Assembly: GCF_009688945.1 (NCBI RefSeq)
Contig: NZ_AP021874.1
Location: forward strand, 3,224,001-3,288,000
From: Desulfosarcina alkanivorans
GTDB lineage: Bacteria > Desulfobacterota > Desulfobacteria > Desulfobacterales > Desulfosarcinaceae
Direction: 5' to 3'
DNA: 64,000 nt
Shown here in pieces: positions 37,677-46,525 of the stretch; position 1 is the first letter of the stretch, and every line of letters begins with the position of its first letter. The notes under the pieces are model-generated. The model did not search any database and had not been told where the DNA came from. It saw only the letters and a program-made list of their open reading frames with translations. A program made the position numbers and the translations under genes.

Positions 37677-38873
37677 ATGATTCCGTCAGGACACAGATTT
37701 CTTGGCACCACCGGCAGGACGGCGGCATTGGTGATCCTGGCCGTATTCTTATGGATCGTCCCGACCAAGGCGGCATGGTCAGCCCAGCAGTGCCTGTCCG
37801 CCACCGGTGAGTCAGCCGTTGCCGCCTGCCGCCAGGAATTGCTTGACGATCCTGGAAACGTGGCTGTTCGCATGGCGCTCGCGGAGGCGTTCACCTCCCT
37901 GAGGCGCTATGCGGACGCCGTTGCCGTTCTTCGTGAGGGGCTGGAACGCTATCCGGGTGACAACCGGATCAAAAGCCAACTGATCCTTGCAGAAAGCTAT
38001 TTGAAAGAGCAGCAGTATATCGAAAAACAGCGAAAAAAAACGGCCGCCGCGTCAGGCGACAGGAAACAGGACACCCAGGTCCGGTTGAGCATTATCCGCT
38101 GCAAAAAGCTCACGGGGGATTCGGCCATGGCTGCATGCAACCAAGGCCTCACGGTGGCGCCCGGCAATCCCGAATTGTTGACGGGAAGGGGCAATGTCTG
38201 GCTGGAAATGGGCCGTTTGGGCAATGCCATTCTCGATTTCGAATCGGCACTGGCCGCAGGCCCCCAAAACCGTGATGCCGCCAAAAGTCTCCGGCTGGCC
38301 CAAACCAGACGAAAGGTCAAGGCGGCCCAATGCCTTCAAGGTGACGACCGGGACGGCCTTGCCGCGTGTGATGCGGCGCTGATGAAAGGGGCTGCCGACG
38401 AATTTGACATCCGGAAAAAAAGGGCGCAATTGCTTCAGGGCATGGGGCGGGAGAAAGAGGCCGTTGAGGCTTACCGGGCTGCCGCGCGCTTGAACCCGGG
38501 CGACGATCAGGTCGCACGGGCCCTGGCCGGGCTGAGTCCCCGAAAAGAAACGCCGGTCATCCGGCCGGTAGAAAAAACGCCCACCGCGCCCCCCCGCACA
38601 ACCGTTCCGTCGGCGGTCGGGCAACCAACACCTGCCGAAAAAGTACCGCCGGCCAAACCGGCTGTCCAGGTACCACCGCCGGTAAAGGCGGCGCCGGCCA
38701 AATCCAAGCCGCCGGTAAAAACCGCTTCCGCCAAAGCAATCGTGCCGGCCGTGGTTAAACAAGCGGCGACGAAGCCACCATCTACTCCACCATCACCGTC
38801 CCCCACGCAGGTCGCTGCCGTGCAGCCACGGCAGTACAGCAACCTGCCTGAAATTCCGGGAATTACCCATTAG
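37677..38873 (+). CDS. Exported TPR protein with paired-cysteine repeats and Pro-rich tail
   Basis: 398 residues with a signal peptide (RTAALVILAVFLWIVPTKAAWSA). TPR-like helical repeats follow. Three repeats begin with Cys and have a second Cys exactly 12 residues later in an AAC triplet: CLSATGESAVAAC, CKKLTGDSAMAAC and CLQGDDRDGLAAC, which could form intra-repeat disulfides in the periplasm. The last third is a Pro/Ala/Lys-rich low-complexity region. It is the third gene after the kinase-FGE gene and may scaffold the complex. Confidence 0.82.
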   Translation: MIPSGHRFLGTTGRTAALVILAVFLWIVPTKAAWSAQQCLSATGESAVAACRQELLDDPGNVAVRMALAEAFTSLRRYADAVAVLREGLERYPGDNRIKSQLILAESYLKEQQYIEKQRKKTAAASGDRKQDTQVRLSIIRCKKLTGDSAMAACNQGLTVAPGNPELLTGRGNVWLEMGRLGNAILDFESALAAGPQNRDAAKSLRLAQTRRKVKAAQCLQGDDRDGLAACDAALMKGAADEFDIRKKRAQLLQGMGREKEAVEAYRAAARLNPGDDQVARALAGLSPRKETPVIRPVEKTPTAPPRTTVPSAVGQPTPAEKVPPAKPAVQVPPPVKAAPAKSKPPVKTASAKAIVPAVVKQAATKPPSTPPSPSPTQVAAVQPRQYSNLPEIPGITH

Positions 38874-39100
38874 AACCCGTCCACGAATGGATCGTCTCAC
38901 CCTTTGCTTCATCATTTTTTCTGTATAGACGCATTCTTGGTTTGACAACACTGAAAAGCGAGTCAAGTCCTCAGTTGGCTGTGATGATATCACAGATTCT
39001 AAAAGTTCACTCAAAGTTTTGAATAGGTTGGAGTTATCAGCATCGGACTGTGTCACGGGCGGCATTTTTTTTCGCCGTTCCGTGGGGGCAGTGGTTATAC

Positions 39101-39634
39101 TTATTTCTTTTCTTTAAAGAACGATTTATAAATTTTCTTTGCTAATACCACTATCCTATCTATCGTTGGAGTATCTAAAATTATATTATCTGGTATTGCA
39201 TTCAATTTTCTATTAAGTTCAGACCAATTACTATGAAGATTAGGCAGTTTATCCTTTGCAAACGCCGCTCCTATACCAAATTCATTTCGGTTCATGTTAA
39301 AATTTACCAAATCAAAATAATAGTACGTTTGATTAAGAAGCCTTATAATTTCTAAATCATCAATTGATTGGGATAGCTCTGGGATAGCTGAATCCCATAG
39401 GCTCGTATAAATACGAGAAAAGGATATTTCCGGAGGTTGCATATTTAGTCGTTGAGATAAGCCATCACATCTTTCAATGCCAAGCTTAACCTCTTCAAGT
39501 ATTGCTTTTAATAAATTTTTTCCGCGATCTCGTCTCCCATATTCCTCACTTAATCGCTTTTTATGTTCAACAAAGAGGGTCGCGCACAATCCAATAACGG
39601 CACCGATAATTATTAAAAAGATATCCTTGAACAT
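39101..39634 (-). CDS. Hypothetical protein with one N-terminal membrane helix
   Basis: 177 residues, AT-rich codons unlike the genes before 38873. An N-terminal membrane segment (IFLIIIGAVIGLCATLFVE) is followed by a charged, mostly helical cytoplasmic domain. I do not recognise a family. It is the first gene of an AT-rich accessory island. The absence of shared codon style and the nearby insertion sequences suggest acquisition by transfer. Confidence 0.65.
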   Translation of the reverse strand: MFKDIFLIIIGAVIGLCATLFVEHKKRLSEEYGRRDRGKNLLKAILEEVKLGIERCDGLSQRLNMQPPEISFSRIYTSLWDSAIPELSQSIDDLEIIRLLNQTYYYFDLVNFNMNRNEFGIGAAFAKDKLPNLHSNWSELNRKLNAIPDNIILDTPTIDRIVVLAKKIYKSFFKEKK

Positions 39635-39760
39635 ATTTTACACCTATTCGTTCACAGTAGTATACGCGGTCATAACCGAAACTGGTGATCAGTTGGAGCA
39701 AGCTGTAACGTAGCGATTAAGTGGGTGGCAATGAAGTTCAGCAGGTTTGCCGATTCGTCT

Positions 39761-40300
39761 TCAAGTATTTGTTATACAATTAAACAATCTACTAACTTTA
39801 TCACTCCATATTGAATAAAGTGTTAAAAGTGTAATGCCAGTTAATACACAATAACTTAGTATTTTAAGATATTGACGATCCACTAAATGGTCTTTGGGCA
39901 TATCTCTTATTTCTTCAAGAAGACACTTAGGAAAAATATGATAATTATCGAGCTTTTTTAAACTGGCATCATCTTTTGCATGTTTACAGTCAAGCTCCTC
40001 AATGGTTTTTTCACCTGATATAATTTTTGCGGTCAAAGAAATGCAGGCAGCATTAGTAACAACCGCATTCTGTTGTAGTTCATATTGTTTGCTGACAAAC
40101 AAATAAACAAGAATGACAAATAATATTAAAAAGATAGTAAATAATATTTGGCTCTCACTGGTTTTTGCTAATTGCAAGCAAATTACAGAATAAAATACGA
40201 TCCCGGCCCATGCCATTGTTTCTTTATGATTATGTTGGGCTCGGAAATCTAAAAGAATATCTGATATTTGCTTTAAGGCTTTATTAGTTAAATCAGGCAA
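39761..40300 (-). CDS. Hypothetical three-helix membrane protein
   Basis: 179 residues with two close membrane helices (about residues 28-44 and 51-70), a cytoplasmic helical stretch rich in charges, and a third membrane helix (about 146-165). The two-TM plus helical layout loosely recalls small membrane sensors or effectors of defence loci, but no family motif is visible. AT-rich, in the same island and on the same strand as its neighbours. Confidence 0.6.
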   Translation of the reverse strand: MPDLTNKALKQISDILLDFRAQHNHKETMAWAGIVFYSVICLQLAKTSESQILFTIFLILFVILVYLFVSKQYELQQNAVVTNAACISLTAKIISGEKTIEELDCKHAKDDASLKKLDNYHIFPKCLLEEIRDMPKDHLVDRQYLKILSYCVLTGITLLTLYSIWSDKVSRLFNCITNT

Positions 40301-40395
40301 TTGATAGCTCTCCTATTTTCTTATGTATAACGCGTGGGATAACAGGTAGTCGGCGATTTTTCTGGGTGCCTTTGTTTAGCCCGATATTAACTTAT

Positions 40396-41061
40396 TTATG
40401 GTCCGGTAATGTTGTAATTTTTGCAGATTAATTTCTTTATTAACTTTACTTGCCTATGCAATACAACCTTGTCATTTATGTTAGCTTTAAGGGCGATAGT
40501 GACCTTGCAAATATCATGCGATTTAGGTAACTCAAGATACCTACAGATAAACTGATACTGTCGGACAATAAGTTCATTAGGAGAAAGTAGTTGGTCCCAG
40601 TCATAAATTTTACCGCCACGATTAAAAGCATCGAGGAAATGTCGTGCATAGACATGCCAATTGACCCTGATATCATTATTATTTTGCTTCCATCCACATT
40701 CTAATTCTTCGTCTAATATAATATTATGCATAGAGTGTGATAAAATATGATGAGCCACAATGTTGCGCATATAATGGATGTTTTTTGATATTTCGGAAAA
40801 TTTAGTGTCGAACGATAAACCGTCAACAAAATTTTTGAGATAGCAAGACGTTCCTCCTATTCCAGTTTTATCGAAAATATTTTTTGCAATGTTCTGGATT
40901 ATTGCATGAGAGCCAAGAAAAAAGAGATAAACTTGTCCATTTTCCACAGTTTTTTTGAGTTCGGGGCGAACAAAGTTGGCGATAGTGTTCACAAGATTAA
41001 GAAAAGGTTCTCTTGGATTGCCAAAAGTGAAACGTTTCAAACGTTTTTCAAATGTTTCCAT
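40396..41061 (-). CDS. Hypothetical cytoplasmic protein of the AT-rich island
   Basis: 221 residues from ATG 41061, which follows GAGG nine bases upstream; the longer frame to 41100 is created by the IS66 insertion. No signal or membrane segment. A middle segment with HYMRNIVAHHIL resembles the RN-x-x-AHH pattern seen in HEPN-type proteins, but the match is too short to call. The IS66-family element is inserted 20 bases upstream of the ribosome-binding site, so the original promoter is probably disconnected. Confidence 0.6.
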   Translation of the reverse strand: METFEKRLKRFTFGNPREPFLNLVNTIANFVRPELKKTVENGQVYLFFLGSHAIIQNIAKNIFDKTGIGGTSCYLKNFVDGLSFDTKFSEISKNIHYMRNIVAHHILSHSMHNIILDEELECGWKQNNNDIRVNWHVYARHFLDAFNRGGKIYDWDQLLSPNELIVRQYQFICRYLELPKSHDICKVTIALKANINDKVVLHRQVKLIKKLICKNYNITGP

Positions 41062-41088
41062 TCGAAAAATCCTCAATAGTAAAAAGTT

Positions 41089-42652
41089 GTAAGCATTCAC
41101 GGGGTACTTTGATGGTCCGATTGGCTTCGCAAGTCCCCGAAATCAATACACAAAAGTAAGGCTCCTAACCATCTGGAATAATTCAAAATAAATCTAGATT
41201 TTTCTTTTTGGCTATGATAGGGTGCTTTTCATGGCACTCAAAAGACCTTTTTCGGAACTCGATTGGCAACTGACGCCAGAGCCGGTGCGTCATTACATCA
41301 TGGCTCTGGAACGGACGCTTTTCGATATGGAACAGCGGATTGCACTCCACGAAAAACGGCTCGAGAAGCTCGAGGTTCGGACCCGGAAAAATTCTCACAA
41401 CTCCAGCAAGCCACCGTCTTCCGATCCACCTTTTGCGAGGAAGAAGAGAAAGCAAAAAAAGAGCAAAAAGGCTAAAGGCGGTCAGAAAGGCCATAAGCCG
41501 CACCAGCAGCAAGTGCTGGACCCGACCGAGAGCTATTGGTTGACCCCGCAACGTTGCTCATGCGGGCATTCGGCTTTCGATCAGGAAAAGATGAAAACGT
41601 TTTACGTACATCAACATATTGAGCTTCCCGAAATCGAAATGCAAGTCAATCACTATCTTCTCCAGCAATGCGATTGCCCTAACTGCGGTAACGTGGTCAA
41701 AGCCATGCTGCCACCTGAGATGTCCACCGGTTACGGTCCTCGTTTTACCGCCTTTATCGGTGAACTGAGCGGCATCAAGGGCATGAGCCGAAACGATGTC
41801 AAAAAGTTGTGCGAATCTGTATTAGACATTCCCATTGCCACCGGAACCATCCAGAAAATTGTCGACCGCACCTCAAATGCGCTATTGCCAGTCTACGAAC
41901 GCATCGGCCAGATCGCCCGACGCTTTTGGTGTAACTACATCGACGAAACATCCTGGTTTAAGCAAAATGATCTGCACTGGCTGTGGGCCATGGTAAATGA
42001 ACGGGTGGCATTTTATCGTATCGACCCACACCGGTCTAAGGAGGCCTTCGAAAACTTAATCCAGGATTGGAACGGCATTCTGGTCAGTGATGGATACGGC
42101 CTATACCAAAAATGGGTGCACCGCCAAACCTGCCTGGCTCACCTGATCCGCAAGGCCGATGCCCTGACGGAAAGAAAGAAACCCGACCTTCGCCGCTTCG
42201 GAGAAATCGTCGCCGCCTGGCTGAGGCAACTGGTATCGTTTGCCAAAGAACCTCCCGACTCAAAACAGTGGTCGGATTTTTATACGTTCTTCTTGTTCAC
42301 CGTCTCCCTTTGGGAGGAGGACAAGACCGATGCTGGTAGACTTGCCCGTCAGATCGTACGGGAAATGGACAGTCTGTGGACCTTTCTCGATCACCATGGC
42401 GTCGAACCTACAAATAATCGCGCTGAGCGGGCCTTACGTTTTGGTGTGCTGTGGCGAAAACGCAGTCTGGGAACCCAAAGCGAAAAGGGTAATCGGTGGG
42501 TCGAGCGGATCTTGTCACTGAAAGAGACCTGCCGTTTAAATGAAAAGCCCACGTTCCCATTTCTCGTGGAATGTATTGCTTCCTACTTTCGTAATATAAT
42601 GCCTGACCTTTCCTGGATTTGATTCATACGGGAATATCCCGTGAACGCGTAC
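41089..42652 (+). mobile_element. IS66-family insertion sequence (ISBst12-like, single transposase)
   Basis: Terminal inverted repeats GTAAGCATTCACGGGGTACT (41089-41108) and the reverse complement of 42633-42652 agree at 16 of 20 bases and begin with GTA. The flanks carry an identical 8-bp target duplication, AAAAAGTT, at 41081-41088 and 42653-42660. The 1564-bp element has only the large transposase and no tnpA or tnpB, as in the ISBst12 subgroup. It looks intact. Confidence 0.92.
41231..42622 (+). CDS. IS66-family transposase
   Basis: 463 residues. The N-terminus has the leucine-zipper-like helix and the family motif RKNSHNSSKPPSSDPP, then a basic stretch and a Cys zinc motif (CSCGH...CDCPNCG). 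The central DDE catalytic region and the C-terminal EPTNNRAERALRFGVLWRKR are typical of IS66 TnpC. ATG 41231 matches the family start. It fills most of the element and is uninterrupted, so it may be active. Confidence 0.95.
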   Translation: MALKRPFSELDWQLTPEPVRHYIMALERTLFDMEQRIALHEKRLEKLEVRTRKNSHNSSKPPSSDPPFARKKRKQKKSKKAKGGQKGHKPHQQQVLDPTESYWLTPQRCSCGHSAFDQEKMKTFYVHQHIELPEIEMQVNHYLLQQCDCPNCGNVVKAMLPPEMSTGYGPRFTAFIGELSGIKGMSRNDVKKLCESVLDIPIATGTIQKIVDRTSNALLPVYERIGQIARRFWCNYIDETSWFKQNDLHWLWAMVNERVAFYRIDPHRSKEAFENLIQDWNGILVSDGYGLYQKWVHRQTCLAHLIRKADALTERKKPDLRRFGEIVAAWLRQLVSFAKEPPDSKQWSDFYTFFLFTVSLWEEDKTDAGRLARQIVREMDSLWTFLDHHGVEPTNNRAERALRFGVLWRKRSLGTQSEKGNRWVERILSLKETCRLNEKPTFPFLVECIASYFRNIMPDLSWI

Positions 42653-42660
42653 AAAAAGTT

Positions 42661-42941
42661 AATATTGATATTCTATAGACGCCTATTCTACGTCCCTTAT
42701 GGAGCTGTTATTTAGACGTCTTAATAACATCCCAAATAGGGACAATAAATTGCCGATTTCAGCCAGCCATCTTTTTTGGAACCAGCTCCATACCAGTAAA
42801 TTAGAATTACAGATACATTGAGATAATCATCAACCAGCACCAATTAAAGATACCATCATCCATGGCTGCTAAAGAAAACAAATCAATCCCTTTAATAAAT
42901 ACCCCACCCACCTACCTAATCAGATCCAGTAGGCGTGTCAT
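42661..42941. other. AT-rich gap between two insertion sequences
   Basis: About 280 bases of AT-rich sequence separate the two target duplications. I find no open frame, terminator or repeat that I can support here; it is simply the pre-insertion island sequence. Confidence 0.5.
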
Positions 42942-42946
42942 TATAA

Positions 42947-44669
42947 CCTAAAATACGCGATTTTCATAAAAAAAGAGTCCTTTAAAATTGGATAACGTGT
43001 TATAATGCTTGTTAAAAACCGCCAAGTTTACAACAAGCGTAAACACACCCAATAGGTAAAGGACTCTATGAGCAAGCATAGCAAAAACTACCGACAAAAT
43101 GAACTCAAAATTCGACGCATCGAAACGACTTCCGACCGGTTGACCGGAAGAGCCGGGCTGGCCCTGTTCGTGGCGTATATGCACGGCATTCAAGTTTTTG
43201 GCTGGTTCGACCGCTGGTTCGGATCCATCCGAAAAAACCGAAAAGGAATTGAGATTACAGAGCTTTTCAAACAAGTTCTCTGCTTTTTTGCCGATGGAAC
43301 CAGTCGGCGCCTGGCATACTTCGACCAGATTTCCCGTGATGAAGGCTATGCCGGCAGCATTGAGACGCCAATCGAAGACATGGCCTCTTCTCATCAAATC
43401 AAACGCTTTTTCAAAGCATTCGCCTGGACGCGCGTCTTTTTGTTCCGCCGCCTTTTGCAGACCCTTTTCATCTGGCGTCTGCGGATTACGCAACCCGATG
43501 TGATCGAATTGGGTATCGATACGATGGTCATGGACAATGACGATGCAAAATGCCGGCACGGCGTGAAGCCCACATACAAGAAGAAAAAGGGCTTTCAGCC
43601 CCTGCAGATGAATTGGGGGCGCTTCATTGTCGATGCGGTGTTTCGTAGTGGGGACAAACATTCCAATCACGGCGATACGGTCCTGAATATGATCCGGCAC
43701 ATGGTTCTTAAAATCAGATGCGAATACCGTGGGGATGTGCCGATTATCATCCGCATGGACAGCGGGTTTTTCGACCAGAAAATCTTCGAGATTTGCGAAA
43801 CGCTTCATGTCGGTTATGCCTGCGGCGGCAAGGTGTATAAAGACATCAAGCATATGGCGGACAACTGGGATTCGTCCAAGTGGAAACGGTTCGAATCCGG
43901 CAAGAAGAAAGCCTGGCAATATGCCGAGTTCGGTTGCCGGCAAGGCAACTGGAAACGGTTCCGCCGCGCGATTTTTTGTCGGTTGATGCACGATGACAGC
44001 AAACAGCTTTACCTTCCCGGCTTTCGCCCTGATACCGTCATTATCACCAACATCGGTCAAGGCCAGGCGATCGACGGTATGCTGGAAAAAGCTGGGGCGG
44101 TGGAATATCTGACCACCAATGGGCTCGTCGCCTGCTATCATGAACGCGGCAGCGACGAATTGGCCAACCGGGCGTTGAAGGATTTCGGTCACGAACAACT
44201 GCCTTTCAAACGATTCGCTCCCAATGCAGCCTGGTACTATATGATGCTGGTCGGTCATTTTCTGCTCGAATCGTTTAAACAAGATGTCAGTGCGCCGGTA
44301 TTATCGATCGGTTCCTATGCCTCCACGGTGCGCAGACGGCTGATCGATATCGCCGGCAAGATTGTATCCCACAGTGGAGAAACGATTTTGAAGGTATCCA
44401 AGGCCTGTGCGGCAAGCCTCCGCTTGCCGGACCTGTTCGAACGGTGCCGCACAGCGCCGGTTATCGCATAACCGGCAGGAAAACAAAATTCGGAGTAAAA
44501 CCGGCGGAGGGGTGCGCGTAAAAGCAGAGAAATGTGAACATATGCCTGAAATAAACTCGGTCAGGACGGCTTGTCCGGAGAAATAGTCTCAAATTCTCAG
44601 CCGATTCCGCTTTTTCTACCGTGTTTTACCAGGATACTTCTGTTCAAAACCAAAATCGCCTCGTTTAGG
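42947..44669 (+). mobile_element. IS1380-family insertion sequence
   Basis: The left end CCTAAAATACGCGATTTT (42947) and the reverse complement of the right end CCTAAACGAGGCGATTTT (44652-44669) match at 15 of 18 bases and start with CCT as in this family. A 5-bp target duplication TATAA flanks it at 42942-42946 and 44670-44674. The element is 1723 bp and contains one full transposase. Confidence 0.9.
43068..44471 (+). CDS. IS1380-family transposase
   Basis: 467 residues of the DDE type. Typical elements are the helical N-terminal region, IELGIDTMVMDNDDAKCRHG with the first catalytic Asp, IIIRMDSGFFDQKIFE with the second, and the C-terminal HFLLESFKQDV stretch. The frame is uninterrupted and the ends and target duplication are intact, so the copy may be functional. 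Confidence 0.94.
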   Translation: MSKHSKNYRQNELKIRRIETTSDRLTGRAGLALFVAYMHGIQVFGWFDRWFGSIRKNRKGIEITELFKQVLCFFADGTSRRLAYFDQISRDEGYAGSIETPIEDMASSHQIKRFFKAFAWTRVFLFRRLLQTLFIWRLRITQPDVIELGIDTMVMDNDDAKCRHGVKPTYKKKKGFQPLQMNWGRFIVDAVFRSGDKHSNHGDTVLNMIRHMVLKIRCEYRGDVPIIIRMDSGFFDQKIFEICETLHVGYACGGKVYKDIKHMADNWDSSKWKRFESGKKKAWQYAEFGCRQGNWKRFRRAIFCRLMHDDSKQLYLPGFRPDTVIITNIGQGQAIDGMLEKAGAVEYLTTNGLVACYHERGSDELANRALKDFGHEQLPFKRFAPNAAWYYMMLVGHFLLESFKQDVSAPVLSIGSYASTVRRRLIDIAGKIVSHSGETILKVSKACAASLRLPDLFERCRTAPVIA

Positions 44670-44780
44670 TATAATTAGATACCCAATACACCTACCGGCA
44701 TCTCAATGGAAATCGCACTATGGATAAATGGTCTGGTGATTGATCAAAATGGATCTGGTACGGGTAGGTCTTAACACCCC

Positions 44781-45045
44781 TACCAATAAACAATTGGGAT
44801 GTCAAACTATTGGGAATATGACCAATATTGTTGGGTAGTAATCAGCGCTCCCGTTATAAGAACATCGGCAGTCCTTATCTTACAGTTATGCCGGCGCACC
44901 AACGCACTACCCATCTGCTCCGGTTTCTCTTTTTCAATCCATGCATTATATGGTGTTTTGGTAGGACACTATCCCGTGACAATCTCCGTCAAATACCCTG
45001 ACAAAGGTTTTCATACCAGCACACCCTTACCTCTACCAATAAACA
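44781..45045. repeat. Short direct repeat in the gap after the IS1380 element
   Basis: TACCAATAAACA occurs at 44781-44792 and 45034-45045, each preceded by an ACACCC-containing stretch. This is the only structure I see in the 500-base AT-rich, gene-free stretch 44675-45169. Confidence 0.35.
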
Positions 45046-45169
45046 TTTAGAGGAATTCGGGGTCTCCATGCAAAGGGGCGTCCAAGAGACAACGACCCTC
45101 TTCCCCATAGTTTACCATGTCGTTCTGACAAAATCAGGAGACGCATGCATAATTAAGGACATTCTTTGA

Positions 45170-45198
45170 TTGACAAATGTACGTACATTTGATGTAGT
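45170..45198 (+). promoter_or_regulatory. Promoter with a perfect palindromic operator in its spacer
   Basis: TTGACA (45170-45175) and TGTAGT (45193-45198) are 17 bases apart. The perfect 18-bp palindrome CAAATGTACGTACATTTG occupies 45174-45191, essentially the whole spacer. A TetR-type repressor is the most likely binder. The ATG of the amide hydrolase lies 40 bases downstream. Confidence 0.7.
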
Positions 45199-45238
45199 GA
45201 CTGCATCACCTGCCCCATACAGCGAAAAAGGAGATCGT

Positions 45239-46309
45239 ATGAAAACGGCCGCATCCCTTTTGCTGCTGACCCTCTTATCTATAATGCCGTTGGCAGACGG
45301 CACTTTGGCCTGTTCCACATTTGTCCTCCAACACGGCGGCCTGCAGGCATTCGGGCGCAACTATGACTGGAGCCTGGACGACGCCCTGTTGATCGTCAAC
45401 AAGCGGGGCTGTCGGAAAGAAAGTGTGACCAGGCCTGAGGAAAACGGTGAAAAGGCGGCCTGGACGGCGAAATACGGCAGCCTCACCTTCAATCAGTACG
45501 GACGGGAGCTACCCACCGGCGGTATGAACGAAGCCGGCCTGGTGGTGGAAACCATGGCCCTGCCAGAGGCCCGTTATCCCGAACCCGACCACCGGCCATA
45601 CATCGGCGCAGCGCTGCAGTGGCGGCAATACCTTCTGGACGTCTGCACAACGGTCGCGGACGTACTTGCCGCCGACCGCGACATACGAATATCCAACAAC
45701 GTCAAAGGGCTGGGAATGCATGTGCTGGTCCTGGATAAAACCGGCGATTGCGCAGCCATTGAATTTTTAAACGGCCGCATGGCGGTCCACCGCGGCGATG
45801 ACCTGCCGGTGGCGGTATTGACCAACGATACCTATACCCGATCCCTGCAATGCCTTCGGGAGGACCGCCCGCCGGCATTCGATGCCTATGGCTCCATCAC
45901 CCGGTTTATCACGGCCGCAAAAATGGTTCAGCGCTGCCGGGCCAACAGCACGGACGAAATGGTCGCTTTTGCATTCGACACCCTTGCGGCCGTAGCCTCG
46001 GGAAGGACCCAGTGGCGCATCGTCTATGACAACCAGGCCATGATGGTTTACTACCGCACACAGGCCAATTTCCGGCTGCGGTACGTCGACGTTTCGGGTT
46101 TGGATTTCTCCCCGGCAACACCGGTGAAAATCCTGGATGTCAATGCCGGGGTGGCCGGTGATGTTACCGATCAGTTTTCAAACTACACCTATGAGGCCAA
46201 CCGGGATCTGATTGAGCGCACATTTCGCAAAACAAGTTTTCTCACCGGCACTCCCGATGAAAGGTTGGATGCCATCGCCCGGTTCCCCGAGCGTTTCGGG
46301 TGCCGATAG
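45239..46309 (+). CDS. Secreted linear amide hydrolase (choloylglycine hydrolase / penicillin V acylase family)
   Basis: 356 residues. A signal peptide (KTAASLLLLTLLSIMPLADG) ends before Cys25 in LACSTFVL, the N-terminal nucleophile of this Ntn family after cleavage. The GRNYDWSLDDA motif follows, then GGMNEAGLVVETM and AVLTNDTY. ATG 45239 follows AAGGAG at seven bases. Members hydrolyse bile salts, penicillin V or acyl-homoserine lactones; which applies here is open. The gene has a clear operator but no regulator beside it, and the remains of decayed genes follow. Confidence 0.9.
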   Translation: MKTAASLLLLTLLSIMPLADGTLACSTFVLQHGGLQAFGRNYDWSLDDALLIVNKRGCRKESVTRPEENGEKAAWTAKYGSLTFNQYGRELPTGGMNEAGLVVETMALPEARYPEPDHRPYIGAALQWRQYLLDVCTTVADVLAADRDIRISNNVKGLGMHVLVLDKTGDCAAIEFLNGRMAVHRGDDLPVAVLTNDTYTRSLQCLREDRPPAFDAYGSITRFITAAKMVQRCRANSTDEMVAFAFDTLAAVASGRTQWRIVYDNQAMMVYYRTQANFRLRYVDVSGLDFSPATPVKILDVNAGVAGDVTDQFSNYTYEANRDLIERTFRKTSFLTGTPDERLDAIARFPERFGCR

Positions 46310-46522
46310 GGGGCCATATGGTGACGGATGCCTTTCAACCGGAGGGAAGCATATCGGCTATTGTCAGACATGCAAGATCAGAAAGTGCTGCCGTGACAAA
46401 GGTCTGGAAAATTGTGCGGCCTGCGACGCCCCCCCTGAGACAAACTGATCAAAGTTCATGAATTCTCTCCTGATGCAAAAACTTGCTTCGACGCGCTGCG
46501 AAAACAGCTCGGGTCGCGTTAA
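46310..46522 (+). pseudogene. DUF3795 gene remnant, N-terminally truncated and frameshifted
   Basis: In one frame the sequence reads PYGDGCLSTGGKHIGYC then TCKIRKCCRDKGLENCAACD, the Cys-rich core of DUF3795 proteins. After a run of seven C at 46429-46435 the continuation is in another frame: DKLIKVHEFSPDAKTCF and DALRKQLGSR to TAA at 46520-46522. The N-terminal third of the family is missing. The break in a homopolymer could also be an indel of the assembly, but the truncation is real either way. Confidence 0.72.
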
Positions 46523-46525
46523 GCA

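Noticed and set aside
42948..44282. 444-codon minus-strand frame
   Set aside because: Antisense to the IS1380 transposase and bounded by the IS end.
44799..45050. 83-codon frame in the gap after the IS1380 element
   Set aside because: No ribosome-binding site, no motif, and it spans the short direct repeat in a non-coding AT-rich stretch.
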